A stretch of 64,000 nucleotides of DNA from positions 2,790,001 through 2,854,000 of the forward strand of contig NZ_PJBE01000013.1 in assembly GCF_002836205.1 (NCBI RefSeq), written 5' to 3'. Under the pieces are notes generated by a model. It was not told the origin of the DNA. It saw only the letters and a list, made by a program, of their open reading frames with translations, and did no database searches. The translations under genes and the position numbers were made by a program. How positions within the stretch are numbered: position 1 is the stretch's first letter; every line of letters starts with the position of its first letter. Shown here one piece after another: positions 17,501-26,013 of the stretch. Origin of the DNA: Shewanella sp. Choline-02u-19. Its GTDB lineage: Bacteria; Pseudomonadota; Gammaproteobacteria; Enterobacterales; Shewanellaceae.

Positions 17501-18523
17501 ATGACCTCCGCAAGAAGAACCCTAATAGATGCTGAAACGACGCCTTTTTATCACATCATTAATCGTTGTGTCAGACGAGCCTATCTCTGCGGTGAAGATA
17601 AAGTCTCGGGTAAGAGCTTCGAGCATAGGCGGGGTTGGATTATTGATAAAATTAAAGCGCTTTCAAACATCTTTTGTATTGATATATGCGCTTATGCCGT
17701 AATGAACAATCACTACCATTTAGTGCTTAAGATTGACGTTGATAAAGCCAAGTCTTTGAGTCACCGCGAAGTCATTACTCGGTGGTGTCAGGTGACCAAA
17801 GGTCATGATGTAGCGACTAAGTATTTGAATGGTGACACCTTGATTGAAGGGGAACGTATGCTCCTTGATGGCTTACTTGCTGAGTGGCATGAGCGTTTAT
17901 CTAGCATTTCTTGGTTTATGAGGTGCCTAAATGAAGAGATAGCCCGCAGGGCAAATCGAGAAGATGAGTGTAAAGGCGCTTTCTGGGAGGGACGTTTCAA
18001 ATCTCAAGCCTTACTCGATGAACAAGCACTGCTAGCATGCATGATGTATGTTGATTTAAACCCCATCAGAGCAGGGATTGCTGATAGCGTGCAAACCTCT
18101 GACTTCACCTCAATCCAAGAGCGAATGACTGAACTTAATACGACCGAGACAGACTCTGCAAAGCACTCAGAACATTCAAATGAGCAATCATTAAAGCCCC
18201 TCGCCGAATTTAATGGTTCAACCCACCTTACAACTCAATCAGGTATTCCATTTCACTTTTGTGATTATCTGGAACTTATCGATTGGACTGGCAAAGCTAT
18301 CAGACCAGATAAGAGAGGGTTTATAGACTCAAGTCGCCCTAAACTACTCGATTGTCTAGGTATCTCACCTGATACCTGGATAACGTCAGCGAAAGAGTTT
18401 CGTCGTCAATACAGTGGTATTAGCGGTCGTTGGGACGCGATGTGTGAGTTTAAAAGGCAGCATCAAAACGGGAAGTGGTGTAAAGGAAAGGCCTATAGCA
18501 ATGCACTACATCCATTACCCTGA
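17501..18523 (+). CDS. REP-associated tyrosine transposase-like protein (Y1/IS200-like)
   Basis: 340 residues. The N-terminal part has PFYHIINRCVRRAYLCG, then the HUH-type metal motif in NNHYHLVL (about 67-74). The downstream FWEGRFKSQALLDEQALLACMMYVDLNPIRAG block carries the candidate nucleophilic Tyr and is characteristic of RAYT proteins. Such proteins process single-stranded palindromic repeats and are usually domesticated single copies. Related repeats flank the gene, but no full IS ends or target duplication were identified. The C-terminal 100 residues (about 240-340) are outside the core domain. Confidence 0.88.
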   Translation: MTSARRTLIDAETTPFYHIINRCVRRAYLCGEDKVSGKSFEHRRGWIIDKIKALSNIFCIDICAYAVMNNHYHLVLKIDVDKAKSLSHREVITRWCQVTKGHDVATKYLNGDTLIEGERMLLDGLLAEWHERLSSISWFMRCLNEEIARRANREDECKGAFWEGRFKSQALLDEQALLACMMYVDLNPIRAGIADSVQTSDFTSIQERMTELNTTETDSAKHSEHSNEQSLKPLAEFNGSTHLTTQSGIPFHFCDYLELIDWTGKAIRPDKRGFIDSSRPKLLDCLGISPDTWITSAKEFRRQYSGISGRWDAMCEFKRQHQNGKWCKGKAYSNALHPLP

Positions 18524-18540
18524 ATTACAATCAAAGTGAA

Positions 18541-18568
18541 AGACGAACAGTCATATCTTCTGCCTTTG
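18541..18568 (+). repeat. RAYT 3' flanking repeat
   Basis: AGACGAACAGTCATATCTTCTG here closely matches, in the same orientation, the block at 17411-17432 upstream of the transposase, with only a few substitutions. The two copies bracket the gene about 1.1 kb apart. Confidence 0.65.
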
Positions 18569-18766
18569 TCACATGCTCTTCCTAGCGAATCGCTTTTGCA
18601 TGATGTGTAACAAAGAGAAAGAATATTCTTACCACGAAGCACTGTCCTTTCGAAAAGGCAAGATGGCATTCGAGCCGTTTACTCCTCCCCTATCCATATC
18701 TTTAATGGTTGATGATTCAGCCTGCTTCATCAACCATTAATATACTTCAATAGCACTCTAACGATG

Positions 18767-20011
18767 TTACTTCATCACTGCTTGTTGGAAACGGTTGCCA
18801 GCGATAGCACCACCAATCATTACCAGTAAATACACCCATCCAGATAATGAGAAGTTAGCAATAGGGGTGAACAATGCTCCGACATTACAGCCATTGGCAA
18901 AACGAGTACCAAATCCCATTAATAATCCACCTAAAGCAAAAAGCGCCAGCTGTTTAGCGGAGTGGTTTAGAGTAAATGAAAACTTAAATTTTCCCATAAA
19001 CAACACCGCAATTAAGGTGCCTAATAAAATCGCAAAGTTTTGCACTGACACGCCATGTTCAAAAAACGGCGTGGTAAACATCGCCTCTGGTCGCTGGCTT
19101 ATCTCAGTAATGGTGTTTAATTCAACCCCAAATAACATCAATCCCTTTGCAAACCAAATACCAAAGGGTGTCGATGCTCCCCAGCCTGCGCCGGTACTTG
19201 CCATCATGATGCCAAAGATAACCGCGATGACTAACGCGGTGGTGCGCATTTGCCAGAGGTTAGCGAACCAGTTTTGATATGTTTCACGGCTGAATAATGT
19301 GAATGAGTTATCTTCGCCATTTTGATTACTTTGGCGTTGAATATTCTGTCGCTCAATTTCACCCGACACACCTAAATATGAGCCATTGCGACGGCGATAG
19401 TTTTCATACTTTTTGGCAATAACCACCACGCTTAATGCTAAAAACAGGGTCACTAATATAGACATAAAATAACCATTCAGCGGTGTACCAGCAAACAAGT
19501 CCGGTAAAAACACGCCTTTACCTTGATAGCTTGCTGACGAAAACCACGAATCGGTTATCCAGCTTTGGCTGCTTTGTAATGGAAAACCAAAGAAGACGCC
19601 GGCACCAAAAAACACCAGTGTCGTTGCAGCTCTTGGGACATCACTGACAAACTCCACCATCATGCCGGTTGCGCAGCAGCTTGATAAGCTCATGCCTGCG
19701 CCAAACATGATGCCGCCAATAAGCAGCCCTGCATTGATAGGATTAATCCATAAATCATATTGCTGGCTGCCAGCATTAAGCAGTAAACCGGCATTGATGA
19801 TTGCTGTGATGACAAACATAAACATTAGGGTTTGCAGTAACTGCGTTGAACCACGGCGGTAAGCTCGGTTAATACTACCGGCAAAACCAACGGCGCCTTT
19901 GGCTAAGGCAAAGCCTAAACTGAGCCCTAATAACAAGCGTAAAAAGAGCCCGTCATTGGCTAATTGAGTCGCGCCAACCACTAACGTCAACAGTAAAATT
20001 GTTACGGCCAT
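18767..20011 (-). CDS. YeeE/YedE-type sulfur-compound transporter
   Basis: About 414 residues with roughly ten membrane segments in two related halves. Each half has a Cys-containing turn: MFGAGMSLSSCCATGMMVEF and FGTRFANGCNVGALFTPI. These are typical of the YeeE/YedE (TsuA) family, whose member TsuA imports thiosulfate through conserved cysteines. The length fits a fused two-domain protein. The longest frame starts with TTG (20050) and a GTG lies at 20038; ATG 20011 is preferred because it begins right at the first membrane segment, but none has a strong ribosome site. No sulfur-metabolism gene is adjacent, so the substrate is inferred only from the family. Confidence 0.8.
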   Translation of the reverse strand: MAVTILLLTLVVGATQLANDGLFLRLLLGLSLGFALAKGAVGFAGSINRAYRRGSTQLLQTLMFMFVITAIINAGLLLNAGSQQYDLWINPINAGLLIGGIMFGAGMSLSSCCATGMMVEFVSDVPRAATTLVFFGAGVFFGFPLQSSQSWITDSWFSSASYQGKGVFLPDLFAGTPLNGYFMSILVTLFLALSVVVIAKKYENYRRRNGSYLGVSGEIERQNIQRQSNQNGEDNSFTLFSRETYQNWFANLWQMRTTALVIAVIFGIMMASTGAGWGASTPFGIWFAKGLMLFGVELNTITEISQRPEAMFTTPFFEHGVSVQNFAILLGTLIAVLFMGKFKFSFTLNHSAKQLALFALGGLLMGFGTRFANGCNVGALFTPIANFSLSGWVYLLVMIGGAIAGNRFQQAVMK

Positions 20012-20050
20012 CACCGCTTGATTCTTATTTATAACCACAACACTAACCAA

Positions 20051-20383
20051 CTATATTTAATAACAAGTTTCAAACAAAAAACAAACAAAACGTTATATTT
20101 TTCAAACGCTTTGGCATTCCTGCCATTTAGGTTGCAGATTGTGGTGAATATAGCTGTTTCTGTCTATCGCTATAGCGTGTTTTAGATAGACCCCTTTGTA
20201 ATAACTCATGCGCTTGTATTAAGTGGAGCGAGAGTAAACTTAGATATTGGGAGTCGAATTAGCCATTAACCTATCTGCCGTCGCTTTTATAGTCCCAATA
20301 TTGTTGTGGGGATGGAATTGCCAAAGTTCAGCCAAGGCGGCTCACTCACTATAAAATGAGCGCCAACAATCCTGACTCTTGGG
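20051..20383. other. Intergenic region with inverted repeats
   Basis: No gene seen. ATATTGGGA (near 20244) and TCCCAATAT (near 20294) form an inverted pair, and GTCTATC...GATAGAC lies near 20163-20192. Function is unknown; one may end the hydrolase or transporter transcript. Confidence 0.4.
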
Positions 20384-21421
20384 CTACTTCTGTTTTTTAA
20401 CGTCTATTTCACTCGCTTTAAGTCGGTCTAAAATTGAGTTGCCGATATATTGATGAGCGTTTAACAGAATAGAAAAATGATTTTCGTTAGTCACTTTTTG
20501 TAATGTATGAGCGGCATATTGTGGAGGGTTGGCCTCGGCAAAGGCGATGACTTTATTAGCGTCAAAGGCTTCGTCTTTATCACCAATCCATAAATCGTAT
20601 CGTTGAAGCTGTGCTAGCTGTTCATCGGGCGCTTCGGGAGTCAGGGCATTAGACATATTAACGGTATTAAACGATACGATCTTAGGGTTGTCATCTAAGA
20701 CCTGTTGCGGGAAATGATATTGAACCGCCTTTGAATGCCCCATCAATAAACCGCCACTCATCGCATTAGTCACAAAAGAGGAAACGCTGACAGTGCTAAA
20801 CGAAAACGGCTTTGGTTCATCATGATCCGTTTCTGAACGGAAACCAAAATACGGTGCAATAAAGAAGTAGCCATCGACAGAGGCGTGTTGATCCCAGCTT
20901 GAGTAATTGAGTATTAGCCCAGATCCCGATGAATGACCAGCCATATAGAGTGGCAAGCTTGGGTAGCGTTGGCGTGCATATTCAATGACACTATTAATGT
21001 CTTGCCACACTTGTTCCTTATCGGGGGCATCGCCCCTAGGACCAGATGATGAGCCGTGACCACGAAGATCCGGTGTGAATACCGCAATGTTAAATTCATC
21101 ACGTAAGCCTGCGCCAACATGGGGATAAATAAGGCCACTGTGGGCGCCTGCACCATGATAAAAGATCACCACCGCTTTGGGGTCGCTAGGTAAGTAAGCG
21201 CGTAGTGCCAGTTTTTCATCATCGCTGGCGGCAACATAGTCGAGCGAGGGGATGGTTGTCTGCGGTGCGGTTTTTATTTCACTCAGAGAGAAAAAATCAC
21301 TGGGGGTGTTTTCGCCTACAGCTACATCCTTGTCTAATAAAACTGCACTGTCGCCTGCTAAAGCGGGAGTCGCGGCATATAGGAGGCTAGCGACGATTAA
21401 GTTGAAGGCTATTTTTTTCAT
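20384..21421 (-). CDS. Secreted alpha/beta hydrolase (lysophospholipase / S33-like)
   Basis: 345 residues with a signal peptide (about 1-22, ending TPALA). The fold is shown by the VVIFYHGAGAHSG oxyanion block, the DLRGHGSSSGPRG segment and the nucleophile elbow MAGHSSGSG (Ser near 161). A later acidic residue in LWIGDKDEAFD and a His in NENHFSILLNAH complete a likely triad. The monoglyceride-lipase-like pattern suggests a periplasmic esterase or lipase; the substrate is unknown. ATG with GAGAGA upstream. Confidence 0.82.
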   Translation of the reverse strand: MKKIAFNLIVASLLYAATPALAGDSAVLLDKDVAVGENTPSDFFSLSEIKTAPQTTIPSLDYVAASDDEKLALRAYLPSDPKAVVIFYHGAGAHSGLIYPHVGAGLRDEFNIAVFTPDLRGHGSSSGPRGDAPDKEQVWQDINSVIEYARQRYPSLPLYMAGHSSGSGLILNYSSWDQHASVDGYFFIAPYFGFRSETDHDEPKPFSFSTVSVSSFVTNAMSGGLLMGHSKAVQYHFPQQVLDDNPKIVSFNTVNMSNALTPEAPDEQLAQLQRYDLWIGDKDEAFDANKVIAFAEANPPQYAAHTLQKVTNENHFSILLNAHQYIGNSILDRLKASEIDVKKQK

Positions 21422-21649
21422 ATCGTTCTCTCTAAAAAAGAAATCATTAGGCCACTCAGTCCAATTCTATCCTTGTTAGCCTAGCAATAAGTGCCCCTAA
21501 AACGCGGCGCTTTTTTGATTGACGGCGGATGGTCTAAAAGACATGCCATTTTAGTCTCTCGATAAGGCACTTTCTGTCTTTAAACACTACTTGGTCGTTG
21601 AGCATCTATGTTAATGTGACTACACACTTAATAGCAACAAAATAACAAC

Positions 21650-23338
21650 ATGAAAATCAAGCGTGTCTCGGCATTAATCTTGCTCTGGATAATGGTTTTT
21701 TTTAGCTCTTTTTCAAACTCTGCTGAGTTTGAAACCCAGCTAACAAACACCACAGACATTGTCATTCAAGATACTGCGATTTGGCGCAAAATTAACACAG
21801 TGCCTGACTCTCTCCCTGTATCACTTGAAACGCTTAAACATTTATACCAAGCATCAACTCCCATCAAAACCTCATTGGTTAACCAATCGGGTACCTATGC
21901 CGCCCGGCTAAAGCTGAATAATCAGGCTGCATTACCAGCAAACTGGTTCGTCAGGATCAATGCTAATTTTGTCGATCAGGGGCTTGGATTTTGGGAGTCT
22001 GAACAATACCTAAATACTGCAGTGATTAACTTTTCACAACATGGGGATAACAACACCCCTGTGCTAATGCACACTCAGGCGTTTGAATTACCTTTAAGTC
22101 AGCAAGAGAGTGGTTACCTTTGGCTCTACATTAACGCTGAGCATTTTGCGTTGCCACTGTCGGTTGATATCACTAACAGCGCCAGTTTTTACCACAAGCA
22201 ATTTATCACTAACACGGTGACACTCTTTTCTATTGCCACCATGCTCACGCTGGCCACCATTGCTTTAATTCTGTATGTCAAAACACGCTTAATCGTCACC
22301 CTTGCCTGTTCGGCTTATATTGGGTTACACGGTTTAGGTTGGGCTGCAGCCTCAGGCTTAATCGATGATATATTTAACATCCAAACTATTAATACCAGCT
22401 ATCTTGGTATCGTGATATTTCCTTTTGCCATCGCTTCGGCCAGTCAATTTACTAAGTTATTATTTAACTTTGACTCTCTGCATAAGCGTCTGGAAAAACT
22501 CTTTAATGGCCTGTCTATCGTTTGCCTGATTATTGGCTTTATCTTGCCGTTGTTAAGCTTTTCAATCGCATTTACTATTTCCCATATCATCGCGCTAATC
22601 TGGGTGCCGCTTGCCATTGTTATTGGCATAAAAATGCTGGCTTCTAATGATTTCAGAGCCAAATACTATCTACTGGGTAACCTCATGTATGGCCTGTCCA
22701 TGCTTTACTATATCTTGTCTCATAGCGATGTATTAACGGGACAACGACATGCCGAACTCATCGTTATGCTGGCCTTAACTGGCGATTGTTTTTGTATACT
22801 GCTCTCTCTAGCGGCTTGGTTACAACAGAAAAAACAAGATTACTCCCGCACCTATTATCAAGCCAGAATCGACCCCTTAACGCATATAGGCAACCGCTAC
22901 GCCCTGAGCGAAGCATTAGCTAAGGTCGATGACAACTACATTATTACCTTTATCGATTACGATGGAATGAAATTAGTTAATGACGAGATCGGCCACAACC
23001 AGGGCGATGCCTTATTACGCTATGGTGCTAAAACCATGACAAATGCCCTTGATAGTAAAGGTGAAGTATTTCGTACTGGCGGTGATGAGTTTGTGTGGTT
23101 ACTCAATGCTCAATTGTTTAGCGATATGCCGTCAGCGGTAGAGGACATTGGCCGGATGATGATGCATTGTCAAAGCGCAATGCAGTCGAAATGGCCACAC
23201 TCTGGGATCAGTTATGGAATAGCGCACGCGCGGGAAAGTAGCAATCAATCTGAATGCCTCGCCCTTGCCGATGCACGTATGTACCAACACAAGCGCAGCA
23301 AAAATACCCCTCCGCTCGCTGAGAACGTCAACGGATAG
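21650..23338 (+). CDS. Membrane diguanylate cyclase with 7TMR-DISM sensor
   Basis: 562 residues. A signal-like N-terminus (about 1-24) is followed by a periplasmic beta-rich domain (about 30-180) of the 7TMR-DISM extracellular type. Seven hydrophobic segments follow (about 185-390), and the C-terminus is a GGDEF domain (about 400-555) with an intact RTGGDEF motif near 477. It should make cyclic di-GMP in response to a periplasmic ligand. The RxxD inhibitory site normally found five residues before GGDEF is absent (DSKG there), so product inhibition may be missing. Isolated gene. Confidence 0.88.
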   Translation: MKIKRVSALILLWIMVFFSSFSNSAEFETQLTNTTDIVIQDTAIWRKINTVPDSLPVSLETLKHLYQASTPIKTSLVNQSGTYAARLKLNNQAALPANWFVRINANFVDQGLGFWESEQYLNTAVINFSQHGDNNTPVLMHTQAFELPLSQQESGYLWLYINAEHFALPLSVDITNSASFYHKQFITNTVTLFSIATMLTLATIALILYVKTRLIVTLACSAYIGLHGLGWAAASGLIDDIFNIQTINTSYLGIVIFPFAIASASQFTKLLFNFDSLHKRLEKLFNGLSIVCLIIGFILPLLSFSIAFTISHIIALIWVPLAIVIGIKMLASNDFRAKYYLLGNLMYGLSMLYYILSHSDVLTGQRHAELIVMLALTGDCFCILLSLAAWLQQKKQDYSRTYYQARIDPLTHIGNRYALSEALAKVDDNYIITFIDYDGMKLVNDEIGHNQGDALLRYGAKTMTNALDSKGEVFRTGGDEFVWLLNAQLFSDMPSAVEDIGRMMMHCQSAMQSKWPHSGISYGIAHARESSNQSECLALADARMYQHKRSKNTPPLAENVNG

Positions 23339-23714
23339 ATGTTTAAAACACCATTCTCAGCGGCCAACCACAATCCCTAAAGCCATCTGAAGCAAGGATG
23401 GCGGTAAAAAAACCTTTAGTGTTAATTTACAGCAAAACACCTACAAACCATTTTATGTGCTCTTTTTCTCTTTAGCGACGGCTGAATAGATAAATAGCGT
23501 TACCATAATGTTGCCCACGTAACCGCTTGAATGTCATTAGGTAAAACTAATTAATAGTAATTGTTTTTAACATGTCAGCTTAAGGTTGAGGTTTGCGTTC
23601 TAAAAGTGGGATCTATTTCACAAATATGCCCCTAGTTATCAGTCTTAAGGCCTACTTTAGCCTCTCAATTATGATTTAATTACTGTTCAATTTGGAAACA
23701 CTGAATTCTGTATA
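23339..23714. other. Intergenic region, no gene seen
   Basis: AT-rich gap of about 376 bases between the diguanylate cyclase and the endonuclease. No convincing frame or regulatory palindrome was found. Confidence 0.4.
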
Positions 23715-25253
23715 ATGAAAAGACTATTATTGTTAACCGCCTTTCTCTCTGTCAGCTCAGCCTATGCAGCGAAAGGGGATATCTGTACCAATTGCCCTGA
23801 TATTACTCCTATTGCTAATCGTGCCGATTTTGATATAACAACTTATTATGCGTCAGCTAATGCCGCTGATAACACTGATATGGTTGAATTTAAAAAGGCC
23901 ATTAACAAGGATATTTCTGCCCGTCATAAGCAGTTAAGTTATGCTGAAGTGTGGACGGCATTGACCTTCACCGATGAAGATCCTGCTAATGCCAATAACG
24001 TTATTTTGCTTTACAAAGGCAACTCTATTCCTAAAAATCAAAATGCATCAGGTGTTAATAATCCAGATTACTGGAACCGTGAGCACGTATGGGCTAAGAG
24101 TCATGGTTTTCCTAAGAGTTCTCAGCATGGCTATACCGACATTCATCACCTGCGCCCTTCTGATACGTCGATGAATTCTCAGCGTAGTAACAATGATTTT
24201 GATAACGGTGGCAGTGCGGTCGCTGAAGCGCCTGATAATCTTAAAAATGGCTCTATTTCGTGGGAACCAAGAGAAGCGGTTAAAGGTGATGTCGCACGCA
24301 TGATGTTCTATATGGACACTCGTTATGAAGTCGGCAGTGATACAGATATGCCTGACCTTGTCTTGGTCGATAGAACGGGGACTGCCACAAACAGTGACAA
24401 CTCCAAACCTGGCGAAATGGGTAAACTATGTACCTTGCTTGAGTGGCATGCTAACGATCCTGTTGATAATTTTGAGCGCAATCGTAATGATGTAGTATTT
24501 GAATATCAAGGTAACCGTAACCCTTATGTCGACCATCCAGAATGGACTGACTTTGTTTATAAGAACAAGTGTAGTGACATTCCAGCTGTGACTCCGAGTG
24601 TGAGTATTGCAGCAACAGAACCTGTGATTGAAGGTGATAGCGTGACCTTAACGGCGACGGCAAATATTACTGATGCCATCTTCCTTTGGGAGCAAACATC
24701 AGGCGCTGATGTTAAGCCTGTAGATACCGACAGTGCTACGCTGACTTTTATTGCACCTAAAGTGACAATGGATACGGATTTCGGATTTAAAGTCACGATT
24801 ACCGATAGTCAGGATGCTAAAGCAAATAATGAAATTAGTATTACCGTAAAAGACAAGTTTATAGCCTCTCCATTTAGATTAGATATTGCAGCCGTTTCGG
24901 TTGTGAGTGAAGCACAGCAAGTGAGTCTTATTGGCTCAAGTAACGGCGATAAGCCCACTTATCAATGGGCTCAGACTGCTGGACCTAAAGTGAATTTGGC
25001 AAGTACCACTCAAGCAGAGTTAGTTTTTACTGCACCAAGTGTGAGCCTTGATTCAATGGTGAGCTTTAGCCTTACCGTTAAAGACTCTCTCGATCAAACG
25101 ATCACTAAAACAGTGAATCTCACCGTGAGAAATACTGATTTAACCACGCCAACAGAACCCACTAAACCTACCACTGAGTCATCAGGCGGGGCGCTGGGAT
25201 CATTATGGATTGGGGTATTGGTGTTACTGGGGCTAAGAAGACGCATTCGTTAA
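23715..25253 (+). CDS. Extracellular endonuclease I with GlyGly-CTERM sorting signal
   Basis: 512 residues. Signal peptide about 1-18. The endonuclease I domain (about 25-275) contains NREHVWAKSHGFP (near 120) and YTDIHHLRPSDTSMNSQRSNNDFD (139-162), the His/Asn metal-nuclease region of the EndA/Vvn family. Two Ig/PKD-like beta domains follow (about 285-375 and 385-475). A Thr/Pro linker leads to a C-terminal GGALGSLWIGVLVLLGLRRR tail, the GlyGly-CTERM signal cleaved by rhombosortase after type II secretion. It probably degrades extracellular DNA for nutrients or biofilm turnover. ATG at 23715; terminator downstream. Confidence 0.9.
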   Translation: MKRLLLLTAFLSVSSAYAAKGDICTNCPDITPIANRADFDITTYYASANAADNTDMVEFKKAINKDISARHKQLSYAEVWTALTFTDEDPANANNVILLYKGNSIPKNQNASGVNNPDYWNREHVWAKSHGFPKSSQHGYTDIHHLRPSDTSMNSQRSNNDFDNGGSAVAEAPDNLKNGSISWEPREAVKGDVARMMFYMDTRYEVGSDTDMPDLVLVDRTGTATNSDNSKPGEMGKLCTLLEWHANDPVDNFERNRNDVVFEYQGNRNPYVDHPEWTDFVYKNKCSDIPAVTPSVSIAATEPVIEGDSVTLTATANITDAIFLWEQTSGADVKPVDTDSATLTFIAPKVTMDTDFGFKVTITDSQDAKANNEISITVKDKFIASPFRLDIAAVSVVSEAQQVSLIGSSNGDKPTYQWAQTAGPKVNLASTTQAELVFTAPSVSLDSMVSFSLTVKDSLDQTITKTVNLTVRNTDLTTPTEPTKPTTESSGGALGSLWIGVLVLLGLRRRIR

Positions 25254-25310
25254 AATGATGATATTAAGATATGGTTAGCTTGAAACTGCCATAACTTGAA
25301 TTTATCCATT

Positions 25311-25345
25311 AAAAAAGCCAGTCGGTCTCTCCGTCTGGCTTTTTT
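25311..25345 (+). terminator. Rho-independent terminator
   Basis: AAAAAAGCCAG pairs with CTGGCTTTTTT around a short inner loop, 58 bases after the endonuclease stop. It is symmetrical, so it can work on either strand. Confidence 0.9.
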
Positions 25346-25682
25346 AATAGCTGCTAATAAGCCCAAACTCGTTATTTCAACTTAATATTTAGGCTTATCA
25401 GTAATGCACCACACGTTGCTTCTCAGCTTACTCCGCAGACGTTATGAAGATAGTATATTGTACATGTTTTAGTATATATACCCGCTCACTATATTAGCAA
25501 TTAATACATTATGCATGTATGAATAAAAATCTCGAGTGATGTTAGAGATATTACCAAATGTTCACCTAGCTCTAATATCATCGCTGCTACGCTAAAATTT
25601 CCTATAAGCACTAAATATCAGTTACCCAATATTCAACTGTGTGCTTTTACAACTTAGATGTCTCTTTTTGTAACGTATTATG

Positions 25683-25698
25683 TGTGAACCTGATCACG
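25683..25698 (+). promoter_or_regulatory. CRP-like binding site
   Basis: TGTGA-ACCTGA-TCACG matches the CRP consensus TGTGA-N6-TCACA at nine of ten positions. It lies about 315 bases upstream of the nucleotidase and about 430 bases after the endonuclease, so it most likely serves the nucleotidase. Inference from sequence only. Confidence 0.6.
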
Positions 25699-25973
25699 AC
25701 CATTAATATTGAAGCCGATACAATTCAGTTCAGTTAATTAAAAGTTATTAAAAAGTAGCTAATTAACCATTTAGTAATTTACTGAAATACTGAGGCGTTT
25801 TATTAAAATATTTGGAACAACATAGTGTAATGATTTATTTAGACACTTTTATCTTATAGATGGGTTATCTATAAATAGTTTAAATAATTTTATTATGGGT
25901 TGGTTACCGAAAATTTTAATCACTTATTGGGATTGATTATTAATACTAGTCACCACTCGCCTCAGTCAATAGA

Positions 25974-25990
25974 TGTGCAAATAATGCACA
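25974..25990 (+). promoter_or_regulatory. Palindrome near the nucleotidase start
   Basis: TGTGCA-AATAA-TGCACA is a perfect six-base inverted pair ending 23 bases before the ATG. It could be a repressor site or an mRNA hairpin near the ribosome site. Confidence 0.45.
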
Positions 25991-26013
25991 ATTAAAATAA
26001 TACGGGGTTGAAT

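Larger units (their letters stand above)
25346..26007. other. Long AT-rich leader region of the nucleotidase gene
   Basis: About 660 bases without a gene. It holds the CRP-like site at 25683-25698 and a 17-base palindrome at 25974-25990 (listed separately). The rest is very AT-rich and no frame is credible. Confidence 0.5.

Noticed and set aside
17501..18523. Complete insertion sequence around the RAYT gene
   Set aside because: No terminal inverted repeats or target duplication found; the flanking blocks are direct repeats and fit a domesticated RAYT better.
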